From: Paenibacillus polysaccharolyticus
Lineage (GTDB): Bacteria; Bacillota; Bacilli; Paenibacillales; Paenibacillaceae
Reading direction: 5' to 3'
Assembly: GCF_900102085.1 (NCBI RefSeq)
Contig: NZ_FMVM01000025.1
Span: 1 to 64,000 of the forward strand
DNA length: 64,000 nucleotides
The translations under genes were made by a program, and so were the position numbers. Position 1 is the first letter of the stretch. Every line of letters starts with the position of its first letter. A model generated the notes under the pieces. That model made no database searches. It saw only the letters and a list, made by a program, of their open reading frames with translations, and had not been told where the DNA came from. Shown here piece by piece: positions 21,694 to 30,811 of this stretch.

Positions 21694-23094
21694 TTGAAAC
21701 GCATGGCAATTGTTCTAGCCGCAGGGCAGGGCAAACGAATGAAATCCAAATTGTACAAAGTACTGCATCCCGTATGCGGTAAACCGATGGTCGGACATGT
21801 GCTGGATGCAGCGCTTCGCGCAGGCGTTGAACGCAGCGTAGTTGTTGTCGGACATGGGGCCGAAGCGGTGCAGTCATTTTTAGGTTCCAGAGCGGAGTAC
21901 GCTCTTCAAGCGGAACAGCTCGGTACTGGTCATGCCGTGAAACAGGTCAAATCCCTGCTCGGTAATGAACATGGGTCAACGATTGTAGTCTGTGGCGACA
22001 CACCTCTCGTTACCAGCGAAACGTTGGAAGGTCTGATGAAGTTGCATGAGGAAAGTGGCGCAGCCGCTACAGTACTCACAGCTGAGCTCGATAATCCTAA
22101 GGGATACGGACGCGTGATCCGCGGGCAAGATGGTTCCGTACAGCGAATCGTTGAACAAAAGGATTGCACACCGCAAGAAGATGCCGTAAAGGAAATTAAT
22201 ACAGGCACGTATTGCTTTGACAATGCAAAGCTGTTTGCGGCACTGGAGAAGGTTACGAACCAGAACGCGCAGGGCGAGTATTATCTGACAGACGTTGTCG
22301 GCATTTTCAAGAGCGAGGGCGAAGTCGTCGAAGCTTATATGTCTGACGATATCGCTGAATCCATCGGGGTTAATGACAGACTTGCTCTTTCACAAGCAGA
22401 AGCATACATGCGGGAACGTCTGGCTGTGCGCCATATGTTGAACGGGGTAACGATTATTGATCCTTCATCGACATATATCGGAGCAGATGTTACGATTGGA
22501 TCAGACACAGTACTGTATCCGGGAACCGTTCTTAAAGGCACTACTTCGATTGGTGAAGCATGTCATATCGGTCCTCATGCAGATATTGAAGACAGTATCA
22601 TCCAAGATGGTGCTGCGATTAAACATTCGGTGCTATCCCAGGCAGAAGTTGGTCCTGATGCAACCGTAGGTCCTTTTGCCAATCTGCGCCCTGGCACCAA
22701 GTTAGGTCGTAACGTAAAAATTGGTGACTTTGTTGAAGTGAAAAATGCTACAATTGATGAAGGATCTAAAGTGTCACATCTCAGTTATATCGGGGATGCG
22801 CAGGTAGGTAAGAACGTAAATGTTGGTTGCGGGGCAATAACGGTCAATTATGATGGATATAATAAAGCTATAACAACCATTGAAGATGATGCTTTTGTAG
22901 GTAGCAACGTTAATTTGATCGCACCGATTACGGTTGGTAAAGGCGCTTATGTCGTTGCAGGCTCCACCGTAACACATTCCGTTCCTGAGAATGATCTGGC
23001 GATTGCTCGTCCACGTCAGGAAAACAAAGCAGGTTATGCGGAGAAAATCCGCGGACGTGCAAAAGCCAAGAAACAAAACGCCAAACCCGAATAA
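21694..23094 (+). CDS. glmU: Bifunctional GlmU (UDP-GlcNAc pyrophosphorylase / GlcN-1-P acetyltransferase)
   Basis: A 466-residue enzyme making UDP-N-acetylglucosamine for peptidoglycan and teichoic acids. The N-terminal uridylyltransferase has LAAGQGKRMKSK (residues 8-19) and GTGHAVKQV. The C-terminal left-handed beta-helix hexapeptide domain includes GPFANLRPGT, GDFVEVKNA and GCGAITVNYDGYNK. TTG 21694 follows CAGGAGG. It is followed by prs, so UDP-sugar and PRPP synthesis are linked as in other Bacilli. Confidence 0.97.
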   Translation: MKRMAIVLAAGQGKRMKSKLYKVLHPVCGKPMVGHVLDAALRAGVERSVVVVGHGAEAVQSFLGSRAEYALQAEQLGTGHAVKQVKSLLGNEHGSTIVVCGDTPLVTSETLEGLMKLHEESGAAATVLTAELDNPKGYGRVIRGQDGSVQRIVEQKDCTPQEDAVKEINTGTYCFDNAKLFAALEKVTNQNAQGEYYLTDVVGIFKSEGEVVEAYMSDDIAESIGVNDRLALSQAEAYMRERLAVRHMLNGVTIIDPSSTYIGADVTIGSDTVLYPGTVLKGTTSIGEACHIGPHADIEDSIIQDGAAIKHSVLSQAEVGPDATVGPFANLRPGTKLGRNVKIGDFVEVKNATIDEGSKVSHLSYIGDAQVGKNVNVGCGAITVNYDGYNKAITTIEDDAFVGSNVNLIAPITVGKGAYVVAGSTVTHSVPENDLAIARPRQENKAGYAEKIRGRAKAKKQNAKPE

Positions 23095-23193
23095 GGGGTT
23101 TTGATAACCAATTGCCTCCCGTTATGCGAGAGGTGCCGACATGTCGCAGACGCTTATAGATTCCAATGAACCAGCACGGAGGGTTTTTATTTT

Positions 23194-24147
23194 ATGACTT
23201 ATTTTGACTCGAAATTAAAAATATTTACTTGCAATTCTAACCCCAAGCTTGCTCATCAAATTGCTGATTATATCGGGATTCCTATGGGTGAATCTCATAC
23301 AACCAGCTTTAGTGATGGCGAGATTCAAGTGAAACTCTCCGAGAGTGTTCGTGGCTGTCACGTATATATCGTGCAGTCAACTTGCTTGCCGGTTAATGAC
23401 AATCTGATGGAAATGCTGGTCATGATTGATGCATTGAAACGTGCATCGGCCAAAACAATCAACGTAGTTATTCCGTATTATGGCTATGCGCGCCAAGATC
23501 GCAAAGCACGTTCACGTGACCCGATTACGGCCAAGCTGGTTGCCAACCTGATTGAAAAAGCAGGCGCAACACGTGTAATCGCAATGGATTTGCATGCGAT
23601 GCAGATTCAGGGATTCTTCGACATTCCAGTCGATCATCTGCTGGGTGTGCCGATTCTGGCGCAATATTTCCGCTCGAAACAGATCGAAAACCCGGTTGTG
23701 GTGTCACCTGACCACGGTGGTGTGGTTCGTGCGCGCAAACTGGCTGATTTCCTGAATGCACCGCTTGCGATTATCGACAAACGTCGTCCTGAGCCGAACG
23801 TCAGCGAAGTTATGAATATTATCGGTAATATCGAAGGCAAAACAGCGATTCTGATAGATGACATCATTGATACTGCCGGAACAATTGTACTGGGAGCGAA
23901 TGCTCTCATGGAAGGCGGCGTGAAGGAAGTATATGCATGCTGTACTCACCCGGTATTGTCTGGCCCTGCGATGGAACGTTTGGAAAATGCACCGCTGAAG
24001 GAAGTCATCGTGACGGATACAATTCCAATTACACATGCAAATCCAACAAGCAAACTTAAAGTGCTTTCTGTAGCACCATTGCTTGGGGAAGCCATCATCC
24101 GGGTTCATGAGGAATTGTCAATCAGCAAGCTGTTTGAAATTGAATAG
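23194..24147 (+). CDS. prs: Ribose-phosphate pyrophosphokinase
   Basis: A 317-residue enzyme making PRPP from ribose-5-phosphate and ATP. Class I motifs are FSDGEIQVKL, YYGYARQDRKARSRDPITAKLVA, the flexible loop, SPDHGGVVRAR and the PRPP loop ILIDDIIDTAGTI (about residues 214-226). CGGAGGG precedes ATG 23194. PRPP is the PurR effector and the Hpt, nicotinate and purine substrate, so several genes in this window depend on it. A compound terminator follows; the L25-like ctc gene next to it in B. subtilis is absent. Confidence 0.97.
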   Translation: MTYFDSKLKIFTCNSNPKLAHQIADYIGIPMGESHTTSFSDGEIQVKLSESVRGCHVYIVQSTCLPVNDNLMEMLVMIDALKRASAKTINVVIPYYGYARQDRKARSRDPITAKLVANLIEKAGATRVIAMDLHAMQIQGFFDIPVDHLLGVPILAQYFRSKQIENPVVVSPDHGGVVRARKLADFLNAPLAIIDKRRPEPNVSEVMNIIGNIEGKTAILIDDIIDTAGTIVLGANALMEGGVKEVYACCTHPVLSGPAMERLENAPLKEVIVTDTIPITHANPTSKLKVLSVAPLLGEAIIRVHEELSISKLFEIE

Positions 24148-24168
24148 GATGTCTGCATAAAGTAGTAG

Positions 24169-24225
24169 AGGGGTTACGTCTTCCGGTTGAACGGAAAATG
24201 TAACCCCTGTCGGCGTGCCGTTTTT
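24169..24225 (+). terminator. prs terminator (double hairpin)
   Basis: AGGGGTTAC (24169-24177) with GTAACCCCT (24200-24208) and inner TTCCG/CGGAA, then a second small stem CGGC/GCCG (24211-24220) followed by T5. Confidence 0.85.
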
Positions 24226-24251
24226 AATGTGATAGAAAACCGCCTGGCGCA

Positions 24252-24452
24252 TTAATATCCCGGGCGGGAAATAAAACGGAAGCGGCGTCTGTGAAAGAGT
24301 GTATCGGCAATTTCGACAAATTGACTATCGAAACGGGTAATCACACCAATCTCGATATGGGTATCACGGTCGTACACCTGCACAGGCACGTGATGTTCCA
24401 GATGATAAATAAAGTCACTATGTTGAGTCAGTTGTCCGTTATCTTCGCGCAA
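24252..24452 (-). CDS. Conserved-looking small protein of unknown function
   Basis: A 66-residue protein on the minus strand between prs and pth. Start TTG 24452 is preceded on that strand by AGGAAGGTGAG about 6 bases away. The frame stays open 21 or more codons further upstream without a better start. The sequence is soluble, rich in His, Arg and acidic residues, with a beta-strand-like HVPVQVYDRDTHIEIGVI and a basic C-terminus RRRFRFISRPGY. It looks like a real compact protein, possibly SH3- or PRC-barrel-like (weak inference). It takes the place of ctc. Confidence 0.6.
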   Translation of the reverse strand: MREDNGQLTQHSDFIYHLEHHVPVQVYDRDTHIEIGVITRFDSQFVEIADTLFHRRRFRFISRPGY

Positions 24453-24568
24453 AACCCGCTCACCTTCCTGGGTGGATAAATGTTCAATACGTACTTTCCT
24501 GATATTATATGAAATATAACATTCGAAGTCTATGCCTCACCTAATGGATGCTCGAAGGAGGGAACAAG

Positions 24569-25129
24569 ATGAAGTGGATTGTCGGACTTGGGAATCCAGG
24601 TTCAAACTATGCCAAAACCCGGCATAATATCGGTTTTATGGCACTGGATCGATTGGCAGATCGCCATAACATTTCGATTACACAGAACAAGTGTAAAGCA
24701 TTGATCGGAGAAGGCAACATTGGCGGCGTCAAAACGGTATTGATTAAACCAATGACCTATATGAACCTTTCGGGTGAATCGGTACGAGCTTACATGGATT
24801 TTTATAAAGTGAACCTGGAAGATCTAATCGTTGTATACGACGATATGGATACAGAAATCGGCAAGGTACGATTGCGTTATCAGGGTAGCGCGGGTGGACA
24901 TAATGGAATCAAGTCCATTATTCAGCACACAGGTACACAGCAGTTCAACCGGGTTCGTATGGGGATATCAAGGCCTGATCCGGGACATGCCATTGTAGAC
25001 TACGTACTGTCAACGTTCATGAAGAAAGAAAAAGAAGCGCTGGAGCAGACGATTGAGCAAACATGTGATGCACTGGAATATAGTTTGACGAATACGTTCG
25101 AGCAAACGATGGCGAAATTCAATGGCTGA
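24569..25129 (+). CDS. pth: Peptidyl-tRNA hydrolase
   Basis: A 186-residue enzyme (SpoVC in B. subtilis) that frees tRNA from stalled peptidyl-tRNA. Catalytic His is in TRHNIGF, with GLGNPG near the start, KPMTYMNLSGESV, YDDMDTEIGKVRLR and GSAGGHNGIKSI. AAGGAGG is 8 bases before ATG 24569; an earlier in-frame codon at 24548 precedes that site. It is followed 108 bases later by fin. Confidence 0.96.
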   Translation: MKWIVGLGNPGSNYAKTRHNIGFMALDRLADRHNISITQNKCKALIGEGNIGGVKTVLIKPMTYMNLSGESVRAYMDFYKVNLEDLIVVYDDMDTEIGKVRLRYQGSAGGHNGIKSIIQHTGTQQFNRVRMGISRPDPGHAIVDYVLSTFMKKEKEALEQTIEQTCDALEYSLTNTFEQTMAKFNG

Positions 25130-25237
25130 TGCATTCCAGTAATATGGAATTTACACTGGAAAAAAGATTAATTGACGACTTTGATTCGGACAACCTGGGC
25201 ATACTGGATGTATAAACCATGTTCAGGAGGCATAACT

Positions 25238-25468
25238 ATGTCAGTGAATTATGTATGTCGGCATTGCCGTACCTTTATTGGCCAGATTGATTCGGCTAAA
25301 ATTACGGAAGCACAGCTCGGTTTTCATTTCTTGACCCCCGACGAGCGGAGGGATATAATAGCGTATAATTCCGGTGGTGATGTTACCGTTCGGATTACAT
25401 GCGATTATTGTAAGGAAGCGTTGGAACACAACCCCGAGCTGAGCCTGCTTGCAAATCCGCTCCAGTAG
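25238..25468 (+). CDS. fin: Fin, anti-sigma-F factor
   Basis: A 76-residue protein with CRHC (residues 7-10) and CDYC (about 57-60) zinc pairs and the Fin core LGFHFLTPDERRDII. In B. subtilis, Fin (YabK), made under sigma-F, shuts sigma-F down and helps the change to sigma-G. ATG 25238 follows AGGAGG. It lies between pth and mfd, as in B. subtilis. With gin at 2021 the window holds both small zinc-binding forespore anti-sigma factors. Confidence 0.92.
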   Translation: MSVNYVCRHCRTFIGQIDSAKITEAQLGFHFLTPDERRDIIAYNSGGDVTVRITCDYCKEALEHNPELSLLANPLQ

Positions 25469-25809
25469 CTATTGCCTGTAGGGATTTAATTCATGCTATG
25501 GAATGGATAAATGTTGAAAAATGACAGAGAGGATGACCGCAGTTACAGCGGTTTGCCCTTTTTATAGCCTTGGCAGCCTGCTGAGGCTTCTTTTCAGTTG
25601 GGACAGAATCAAGGGTGTATTCAACTTTGTAATAGAATTCAGAGTGGTCCTGTAGGAACAGATGTGGAAATGTTTGGAGTAATCCTTTATGATGAAACAG
25701 GACAAAAAGGAATAAGTATCCAGTTTTTAAAAAATTCCAATGACCGAAGATGCTGCACATCGATGTGCAATAATCTATAATCAAGAAAGTTATAAGAGAG
25801 GTGCCCCTT
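25469..25809 (+). other. Intergenic region between fin and mfd
   Basis: Two hairpins (25536-25552, ACCGC/GCGGT, and 25575-25588, AGCCT/AGGCT), each followed by T-rich sequence, act as the likely fin terminator. A 14-bp palindrome and a -10 TATAAT near 25755-25781 form a candidate mfd promoter. No gene was seen. Confidence 0.45.
25754..25781 (+). promoter_or_regulatory. mfd promoter candidate overlapped by a palindrome
   Basis: TGCACA (25754-25759), 16-bp spacer, TATAAT (25776-25781). The perfect palindrome GCACATCGATGTGC (25755-25768) covers the -35. Confidence 0.4.
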
Positions 25810-28800
25810 TTGTTACAAGCACTCATACAGGCTTTTTCCAAAGATCCGGACTTTGCGTCCATTACAGCCGGGGTTAAATCCGGCATGAAGGAGCAATTGG
25901 TTTCGGGCCTATCCGGTTCGGCTCGTCAGATCATGCTGGCTACGCTGCACCAAGAGATGGATCGACCACTGCTCGTCGTGACACATAATATGTTTGCCGC
26001 ACAAAAAATAGCGGAAGATTTACAGGAAGCGCTTTCATCAGATCGGGTGTTGATCTATCCTGCGAATGAACTTGTTGCTGCTGAGGCAGCGGTATCTAGT
26101 CCGGAGACACTTGCTCAGCGCATTGAAGTATTGGTTCGTTGCGCCCAGGGTTTCAGGGGCATTGTTGTCATTCCTTTTTCAGGGGTAAGACGTTATGTTC
26201 CGCTCCCGGAAGTCATGGCAAATGCACATATCCAGATTAAGCAAGGCAGCACGCTTCAACTGGATTCGTTCTTGCTTGAGATGGTAACGCTTGGCTATGA
26301 ACGGGTTGAGCGAGTTGAATCTCGCGGAGAGATGAGTGTACGTGGAGGCATTATCGACTTCTATCCAGTGACTTCATCGATTGCATATCGGGTGGAGTTA
26401 TTTGACGACGAAATTGATTCCATTCGTACATTTGACCCTGCGGATCAGCGTTCCATTGAACGGATAGAGGAAATTACTGTTTTGCCATGTAAAGAGTTAA
26501 TCGCTGATCAGGAGCGTATGGAGAAGGCAGCGGATACGGCGGCAATTTTGCTTGAACAGCAGCTGGAGAAAATGACGGATCGCCAGGCCAAGTTGCGCCT
26601 TCGGGAAGAGATGCATCGGGAGATTGAGTTGCTGCGTCAGCATGTCTATTTTTCGGAAATGTACAAATACATCTCCCCGCTTTATCCTGAAAATAAAACG
26701 ATTTATGACTATATGCCAGAAGATACCATTCTAGTGATGGATGAGCCGGCGAGATTGTCGGAAACCTCGAAACAACTGGACAGAGACGAATCGGAGTGGA
26801 ACTTGCATCTGATGCAAAATGGAAAAACCTTGCCGGATCTGCCGTTATCGGCAGATGGGGATGATTTGCTCTATGAGCGTCCATTCCAGACCATCTTTAT
26901 GTCGATCTTTTTGCGTCAGGTTCCGCATACCCAGCCACAGAATATTCTGAACTTTATCAGCCGGGGCATGCAGGATTTCCATGGACAGATGAACGTGCTG
27001 AAGGCGGAGATGGAACGCTGGCAGAAAGCCGGTGTTCAGGTGTTGATGCTTGCGAATGGCGAGGAACGGATGGACCGGATGCGCCGGGTATTGCAGGATT
27101 ACGACATTCCTGAGCCGGAGATGCTGAATGGCAATTTGCAAACGGGATTTGAGATGCCGTCCATTCATTTGGCGGTGATCACAGAAGGTGAGATGTTCTC
27201 ACAGAAGCAGCGTAAAGCCCGTAAACCGATTCGAAACATCGATAATGCCGAGCGTATCAAATCCTATAGCGAGCTGAAAGTGGGCGATTATGTCGTTCAC
27301 CAGAACCACGGAATTGGTAAATACCTCGGGATTGGTACGCTTGAGGTTGCTGGTATTCACAAAGACTACATGCACATTCTGTATGCAGGCGGCGACAAAT
27401 TGTCTGTTCCGATTGAACAGATTGATCTCATTCAGAAATATGTGGGTTCCGAAGAGAAGGAGCCTAAAATATACAAGCTGGGCGGTAATGAGTGGACACG
27501 GGTTAAAAATAAGGTTCGTTCATCCGTTCAGGATATCGCCGATGATCTGATCAAGCTGTACGCAGAACGTCAAACATCTAAAGGCTATGGGTTCGACAAA
27601 GATTCTGCAGAACAACAAGAATTCGAAGACATGTTCCCTTACGATGAGACACGTGATCAGATGCGCGCGATTGAAGAAATCAAAAAAGATATGGAACAAA
27701 ACCGTCCCATGGATCGTTTATTGTGTGGAGACGTTGGTTACGGGAAAACTGAAGTTGCGATTCGGGCTGCATTTAAAGCGGCAATCGAGGGCAAACAGGT
27801 GGCGGTATTGGTTCCGACCACGATTTTGGCTCAGCAACACTATGAAACGTTCCGTGAGCGGTTCTCCGGTTATCCGTTCAACATTCATGTCCTTAGCCGA
27901 TTCCGTTCCCGCAAGGAACAGAATGAGACCGCCAAGGGTATCAAAGCCGGTACAATAGACATTGTTATTGGTACACATCGCTTGCTGTCACAGGATCTGG
28001 TGTTTAAAGATCTGGGATTGCTTATTGTCGATGAGGAGCAACGTTTTGGTGTAACACATAAAGAGAAGCTCAAAAAGCTCAAAACCAACGTGGATGTGTT
28101 GACCCTCACGGCAACCCCGATTCCGCGTACTTTACACATGTCCATGTTGGGTGTACGTGACTTGTCCGTTATTGAGACACCGCCAGAGAACCGTTTCCCC
28201 GTTCAGACCTACGTGGTAGAGCATAGTCAGGCTCTTGTTCGTGAAGCGATTGAGCGTGAGTTGGCGCGTGGTGGTCAGGTATATTATCTCTACAACCGGG
28301 TACAAGGCATTCAGGAGATGGCAGCCGAAATCTCGGATCTGGTGCCAGAAGCCAAAGTGGGTGTTGGGCATGGGCAGATGACAGAAACCGAGCTGGAGAA
28401 GACGATTCTCGACTTCCTGGACGGAGAGTATGATGTGCTGGTGAGCACGAGTATCATTGAAACAGGTGTGGACATTCCGAATGTAAATACACTCATTGTG
28501 CATGATGCAGACAAAATGGGACTTTCCCAGCTGTATCAGTTGCGTGGAAGGGTAGGACGGTCTAACCGGATTGCCTACGCGTATTTCACATACCAACGGG
28601 ACAAAGTGCTTACGGAAGTTGCCGAGAAGCGTCTGCAATCCATCAAGGAATTCACAGAGCTTGGTTCAGGCTTCAAAATCGCGATGCGAGACTTGTCCAT
28701 CCGTGGGGCCGGTAACCTGCTTGGAGCAGAGCAGCATGGCTTTATCGCCTCCGTCGGGTTCGATCTGTACTCACAGATGCTGGCGGAAGAGATCAACAAA

Positions 28801-29337
28801 CGTAAAGTTACCATGCTGGGTGAAGAGCCTGTTCCTTCTGATCAGTGGAATACAACGCTAGATCTCAGTATCGATGCCTACTTGCCATCGGATTATATTT
28901 ATGACAGTATTCAGAAGATTGAGATCTATAAAAAGGTCGCAGTTATTGCTTCCTTCGACGATGCAATGGAACTGGAAGACGAACTGGTTGACCGCTTCGG
29001 TGATTTACCGGAAGCTGTAATTAATTTGATGGCAGTAGCCCGCCTCAAAGTGTATGGCAAAATCTATGGTATTGAGTCCATCACACAGCGTGGCGATGAT
29101 CTTACAGTCAAGTTCTATGAAGGACGTGAACATGCCTTCGAGTTGTCAAAAATCGCACACATTGGAAATCAGTTCGAAAGACGTGTACAATTTGAACAAG
29201 GACCCCATATGCTGATTCATGTCAAAGGCAAGGGTCTTGGGGATAAGCAACTGATGGAGCTGGTAGAAAAGTTTCTGGAATCCATGAAGACTGCTTTTAA
29301 ATCAAAGGGGGAACTAAAAGATGTTAGCAAAGTATAA
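25810..29337 (+). CDS. mfd: Transcription-repair coupling factor Mfd
   Basis: A protein of about 1175 residues that removes RNA polymerase stalled at lesions and recruits UvrA. Domains in order: UvrB-like N-terminal module (VRGGIIDFYPV), RNA-polymerase interaction domain (GDYVVHQNHGIGKYLGI), the helicase core with Walker A GDVGYGKT at residues 640-647, DEEQRFG (741-747), TATPIPRTL and QLRGRVGR, and a C-terminal TRCF domain. Start TTG 25810 follows GAGAGGTG; a GTG at 25801 overlaps the site. The last 17 bases overlap the next gene, a PrsA-like lipoprotein. Confidence 0.97.
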   Translation: MLQALIQAFSKDPDFASITAGVKSGMKEQLVSGLSGSARQIMLATLHQEMDRPLLVVTHNMFAAQKIAEDLQEALSSDRVLIYPANELVAAEAAVSSPETLAQRIEVLVRCAQGFRGIVVIPFSGVRRYVPLPEVMANAHIQIKQGSTLQLDSFLLEMVTLGYERVERVESRGEMSVRGGIIDFYPVTSSIAYRVELFDDEIDSIRTFDPADQRSIERIEEITVLPCKELIADQERMEKAADTAAILLEQQLEKMTDRQAKLRLREEMHREIELLRQHVYFSEMYKYISPLYPENKTIYDYMPEDTILVMDEPARLSETSKQLDRDESEWNLHLMQNGKTLPDLPLSADGDDLLYERPFQTIFMSIFLRQVPHTQPQNILNFISRGMQDFHGQMNVLKAEMERWQKAGVQVLMLANGEERMDRMRRVLQDYDIPEPEMLNGNLQTGFEMPSIHLAVITEGEMFSQKQRKARKPIRNIDNAERIKSYSELKVGDYVVHQNHGIGKYLGIGTLEVAGIHKDYMHILYAGGDKLSVPIEQIDLIQKYVGSEEKEPKIYKLGGNEWTRVKNKVRSSVQDIADDLIKLYAERQTSKGYGFDKDSAEQQEFEDMFPYDETRDQMRAIEEIKKDMEQNRPMDRLLCGDVGYGKTEVAIRAAFKAAIEGKQVAVLVPTTILAQQHYETFRERFSGYPFNIHVLSRFRSRKEQNETAKGIKAGTIDIVIGTHRLLSQDLVFKDLGLLIVDEEQRFGVTHKEKLKKLKTNVDVLTLTATPIPRTLHMSMLGVRDLSVIETPPENRFPVQTYVVEHSQALVREAIERELARGGQVYYLYNRVQGIQEMAAEISDLVPEAKVGVGHGQMTETELEKTILDFLDGEYDVLVSTSIIETGVDIPNVNTLIVHDADKMGLSQLYQLRGRVGRSNRIAYAYFTYQRDKVLTEVAEKRLQSIKEFTELGSGFKIAMRDLSIRGAGNLLGAEQHGFIASVGFDLYSQMLAEEINKRKVTMLGEEPVPSDQWNTTLDLSIDAYLPSDYIYDSIQKIEIYKKVAVIASFDDAMELEDELVDRFGDLPEAVINLMAVARLKVYGKIYGIESITQRGDDLTVKFYEGREHAFELSKIAHIGNQFERRVQFEQGPHMLIHVKGKGLGDKQLMELVEKFLESMKTAFKSKGELKDVSKV

Positions 29338-30466
29338 AAAAGTGGGAAAAGTGCTGTCCGTAGGTATGGTAGCAGTACTGTCCCTGTCCTTGCTTGCTGC
29401 ATGTGGCAAGAAGGAAGAAGCAAAAGCACCGGAATCAACAGATAAAAGTGCTGTTGTAGCTACGTATGATGGTGGCACAATTACAGCGAATGAATTCGAC
29501 ATGGAACAACGTGTCATGAAATTCCTCTATCCGGAATATGCACAAATGATGGAGATGGATGATTTTAAAGAATATCTCGTGAAGCAAGAGATTGCTTATG
29601 AATATTTGAGTGGCAAAGCAAGTGAAGAAGCCAAAACGGCTGGAGCCAAAACAGCATCTGAACAATTCGACAAAATGAAGGCTTCCGTGAAGGAAGAACA
29701 ATGGACTGAAATGTTAAAGACTCAGAAATTGACTGACCAAAACATTAAAGATTACATGACTCGTATTATGACGGTAATCAAAGATAAAGAAACAGGCGTA
29801 ACCGAAGATGCCATGAAGGCAGAATTTGAGAAAAACAAAGATCAGTATACAACAGCTTCTGTACGTCATGTGCTGATTACTTTTAAAGATCCTAAAACGC
29901 AAAAAGATCGTAAAAAAGAAGACACGTTGAAGCTTGCAAAAGAAGTAAAAGCGAAACTGGATGGCGGCGCTGATTTTGCCGAGATTGCGAAAAAATATTC
30001 CGAAGATCCGGGATCTGCTGAAAAAGGCGGACTTTATGAAAATACACCTGTTGCGAATTGGGTAGATTCTTTCAAGGAAGCTGCAAAAACATTGCCGCTG
30101 AACAAAATCAGTGATCCGGTTGAAACAGAGTACGGTTATCACATCATGAAAGTGGAATCACGTACGGAAGCAGATTACTCCAAGTTGACGGCAGAGCAAA
30201 AAGAGACACTGAAAAGCCAACTGGCGGCTGCTCAAATCGATACGTTTATGCAAAAAGAGCTGGATAAAATCATCAAAGAAGTGAAACTTCCAAAAACGGA
30301 GAAAAAAGAGGAAGGCACTACTGAAGGTACGACAGGTACTGGTACAGAAGGCACGAAAACAGATGGATCAAAAACCGATTCTAAAGGTACGGATGCAAAA
30401 ACAGATCAAGGTACAACAGGAACAGACAAAGATGCAAAAACCGAAGAAGGTACAAGCAGTAAATAG
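29321..30466 (+). CDS. prsA: PrsA-like peptidyl-prolyl isomerase lipoprotein
   Basis: A 381-residue secreted foldase. The signal peptide ends in the lipobox LAAC with Cys28. A SurA-type N-terminal chaperone region follows, then a parvulin domain (about residues 180-275: ASVRHVLITFK, ADFAEIAKKYSEDPGSAEKGG, VETEYGYHIMKVE). The last 65 residues are low-complexity Gly, Thr, Lys and Asp, a likely wall-spanning tail. ATG 29321 lies inside the mfd end, after AAAGGGGG. B. subtilis has no foldase at this locus, and a second parvulin gene is at 52721-53671. A strong terminator follows. Confidence 0.93.
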   Translation: MLAKYKKVGKVLSVGMVAVLSLSLLAACGKKEEAKAPESTDKSAVVATYDGGTITANEFDMEQRVMKFLYPEYAQMMEMDDFKEYLVKQEIAYEYLSGKASEEAKTAGAKTASEQFDKMKASVKEEQWTEMLKTQKLTDQNIKDYMTRIMTVIKDKETGVTEDAMKAEFEKNKDQYTTASVRHVLITFKDPKTQKDRKKEDTLKLAKEVKAKLDGGADFAEIAKKYSEDPGSAEKGGLYENTPVANWVDSFKEAAKTLPLNKISDPVETEYGYHIMKVESRTEADYSKLTAEQKETLKSQLAAAQIDTFMQKELDKIIKEVKLPKTEKKEEGTTEGTTGTGTEGTKTDGSKTDSKGTDAKTDQGTTGTDKDAKTEEGTSSK

Positions 30467-30811
30467 TTTGACTCACAGTGATTTTAACATGCGTTTCAGA
30501 GAAGCCTAAGAAGCTTGCTGAACCGGATTATATTCACCGTAATATGGACAACCTATAACGAAGTACAGGGAGAACTACGGTTCTTTCTGTTACTTCGTTT
30601 TTTGGTTTACATGGAGCGTAAACGGTTAGAGATACAATTTTTATTACTTTATAAAAAAGTTAATTCACGATATTCCGCAAAGCATGTATAAGGATATGGG
30701 AACAGATGAATACTATGGTCAAGAAATCACACTAAACGTTCTGGGACTTTCCTCTACCCATTAAGGAACAGTAGTTGAAAAATCTTCTCGAGAAAGTGGG
30801 GCAACATGTAA
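30467..30811 (+). other. Intergenic region between prsA and spoVT
   Basis: It holds the prsA terminator (30557-30605). A GAATA (30708-30712) and CACACTA (30728-30734) pair resembles a sigma-G promoter, but the 15-bp spacer is short. SpoVT is sigma-G dependent in B. subtilis. Confidence 0.35.
30557..30605 (+). terminator. prsA terminator
   Basis: AACGAAGTA (30557-30565) with TACTTCGTT (30591-30599), inner CAG/CTG and AGAAC/GTTCT pairs, then T6. Confidence 0.88.

Noticed and set aside
23137..23146. Palindrome CGACATGTCG before prs
   Set aside because: Short and without promoter context; expected by chance at this length.
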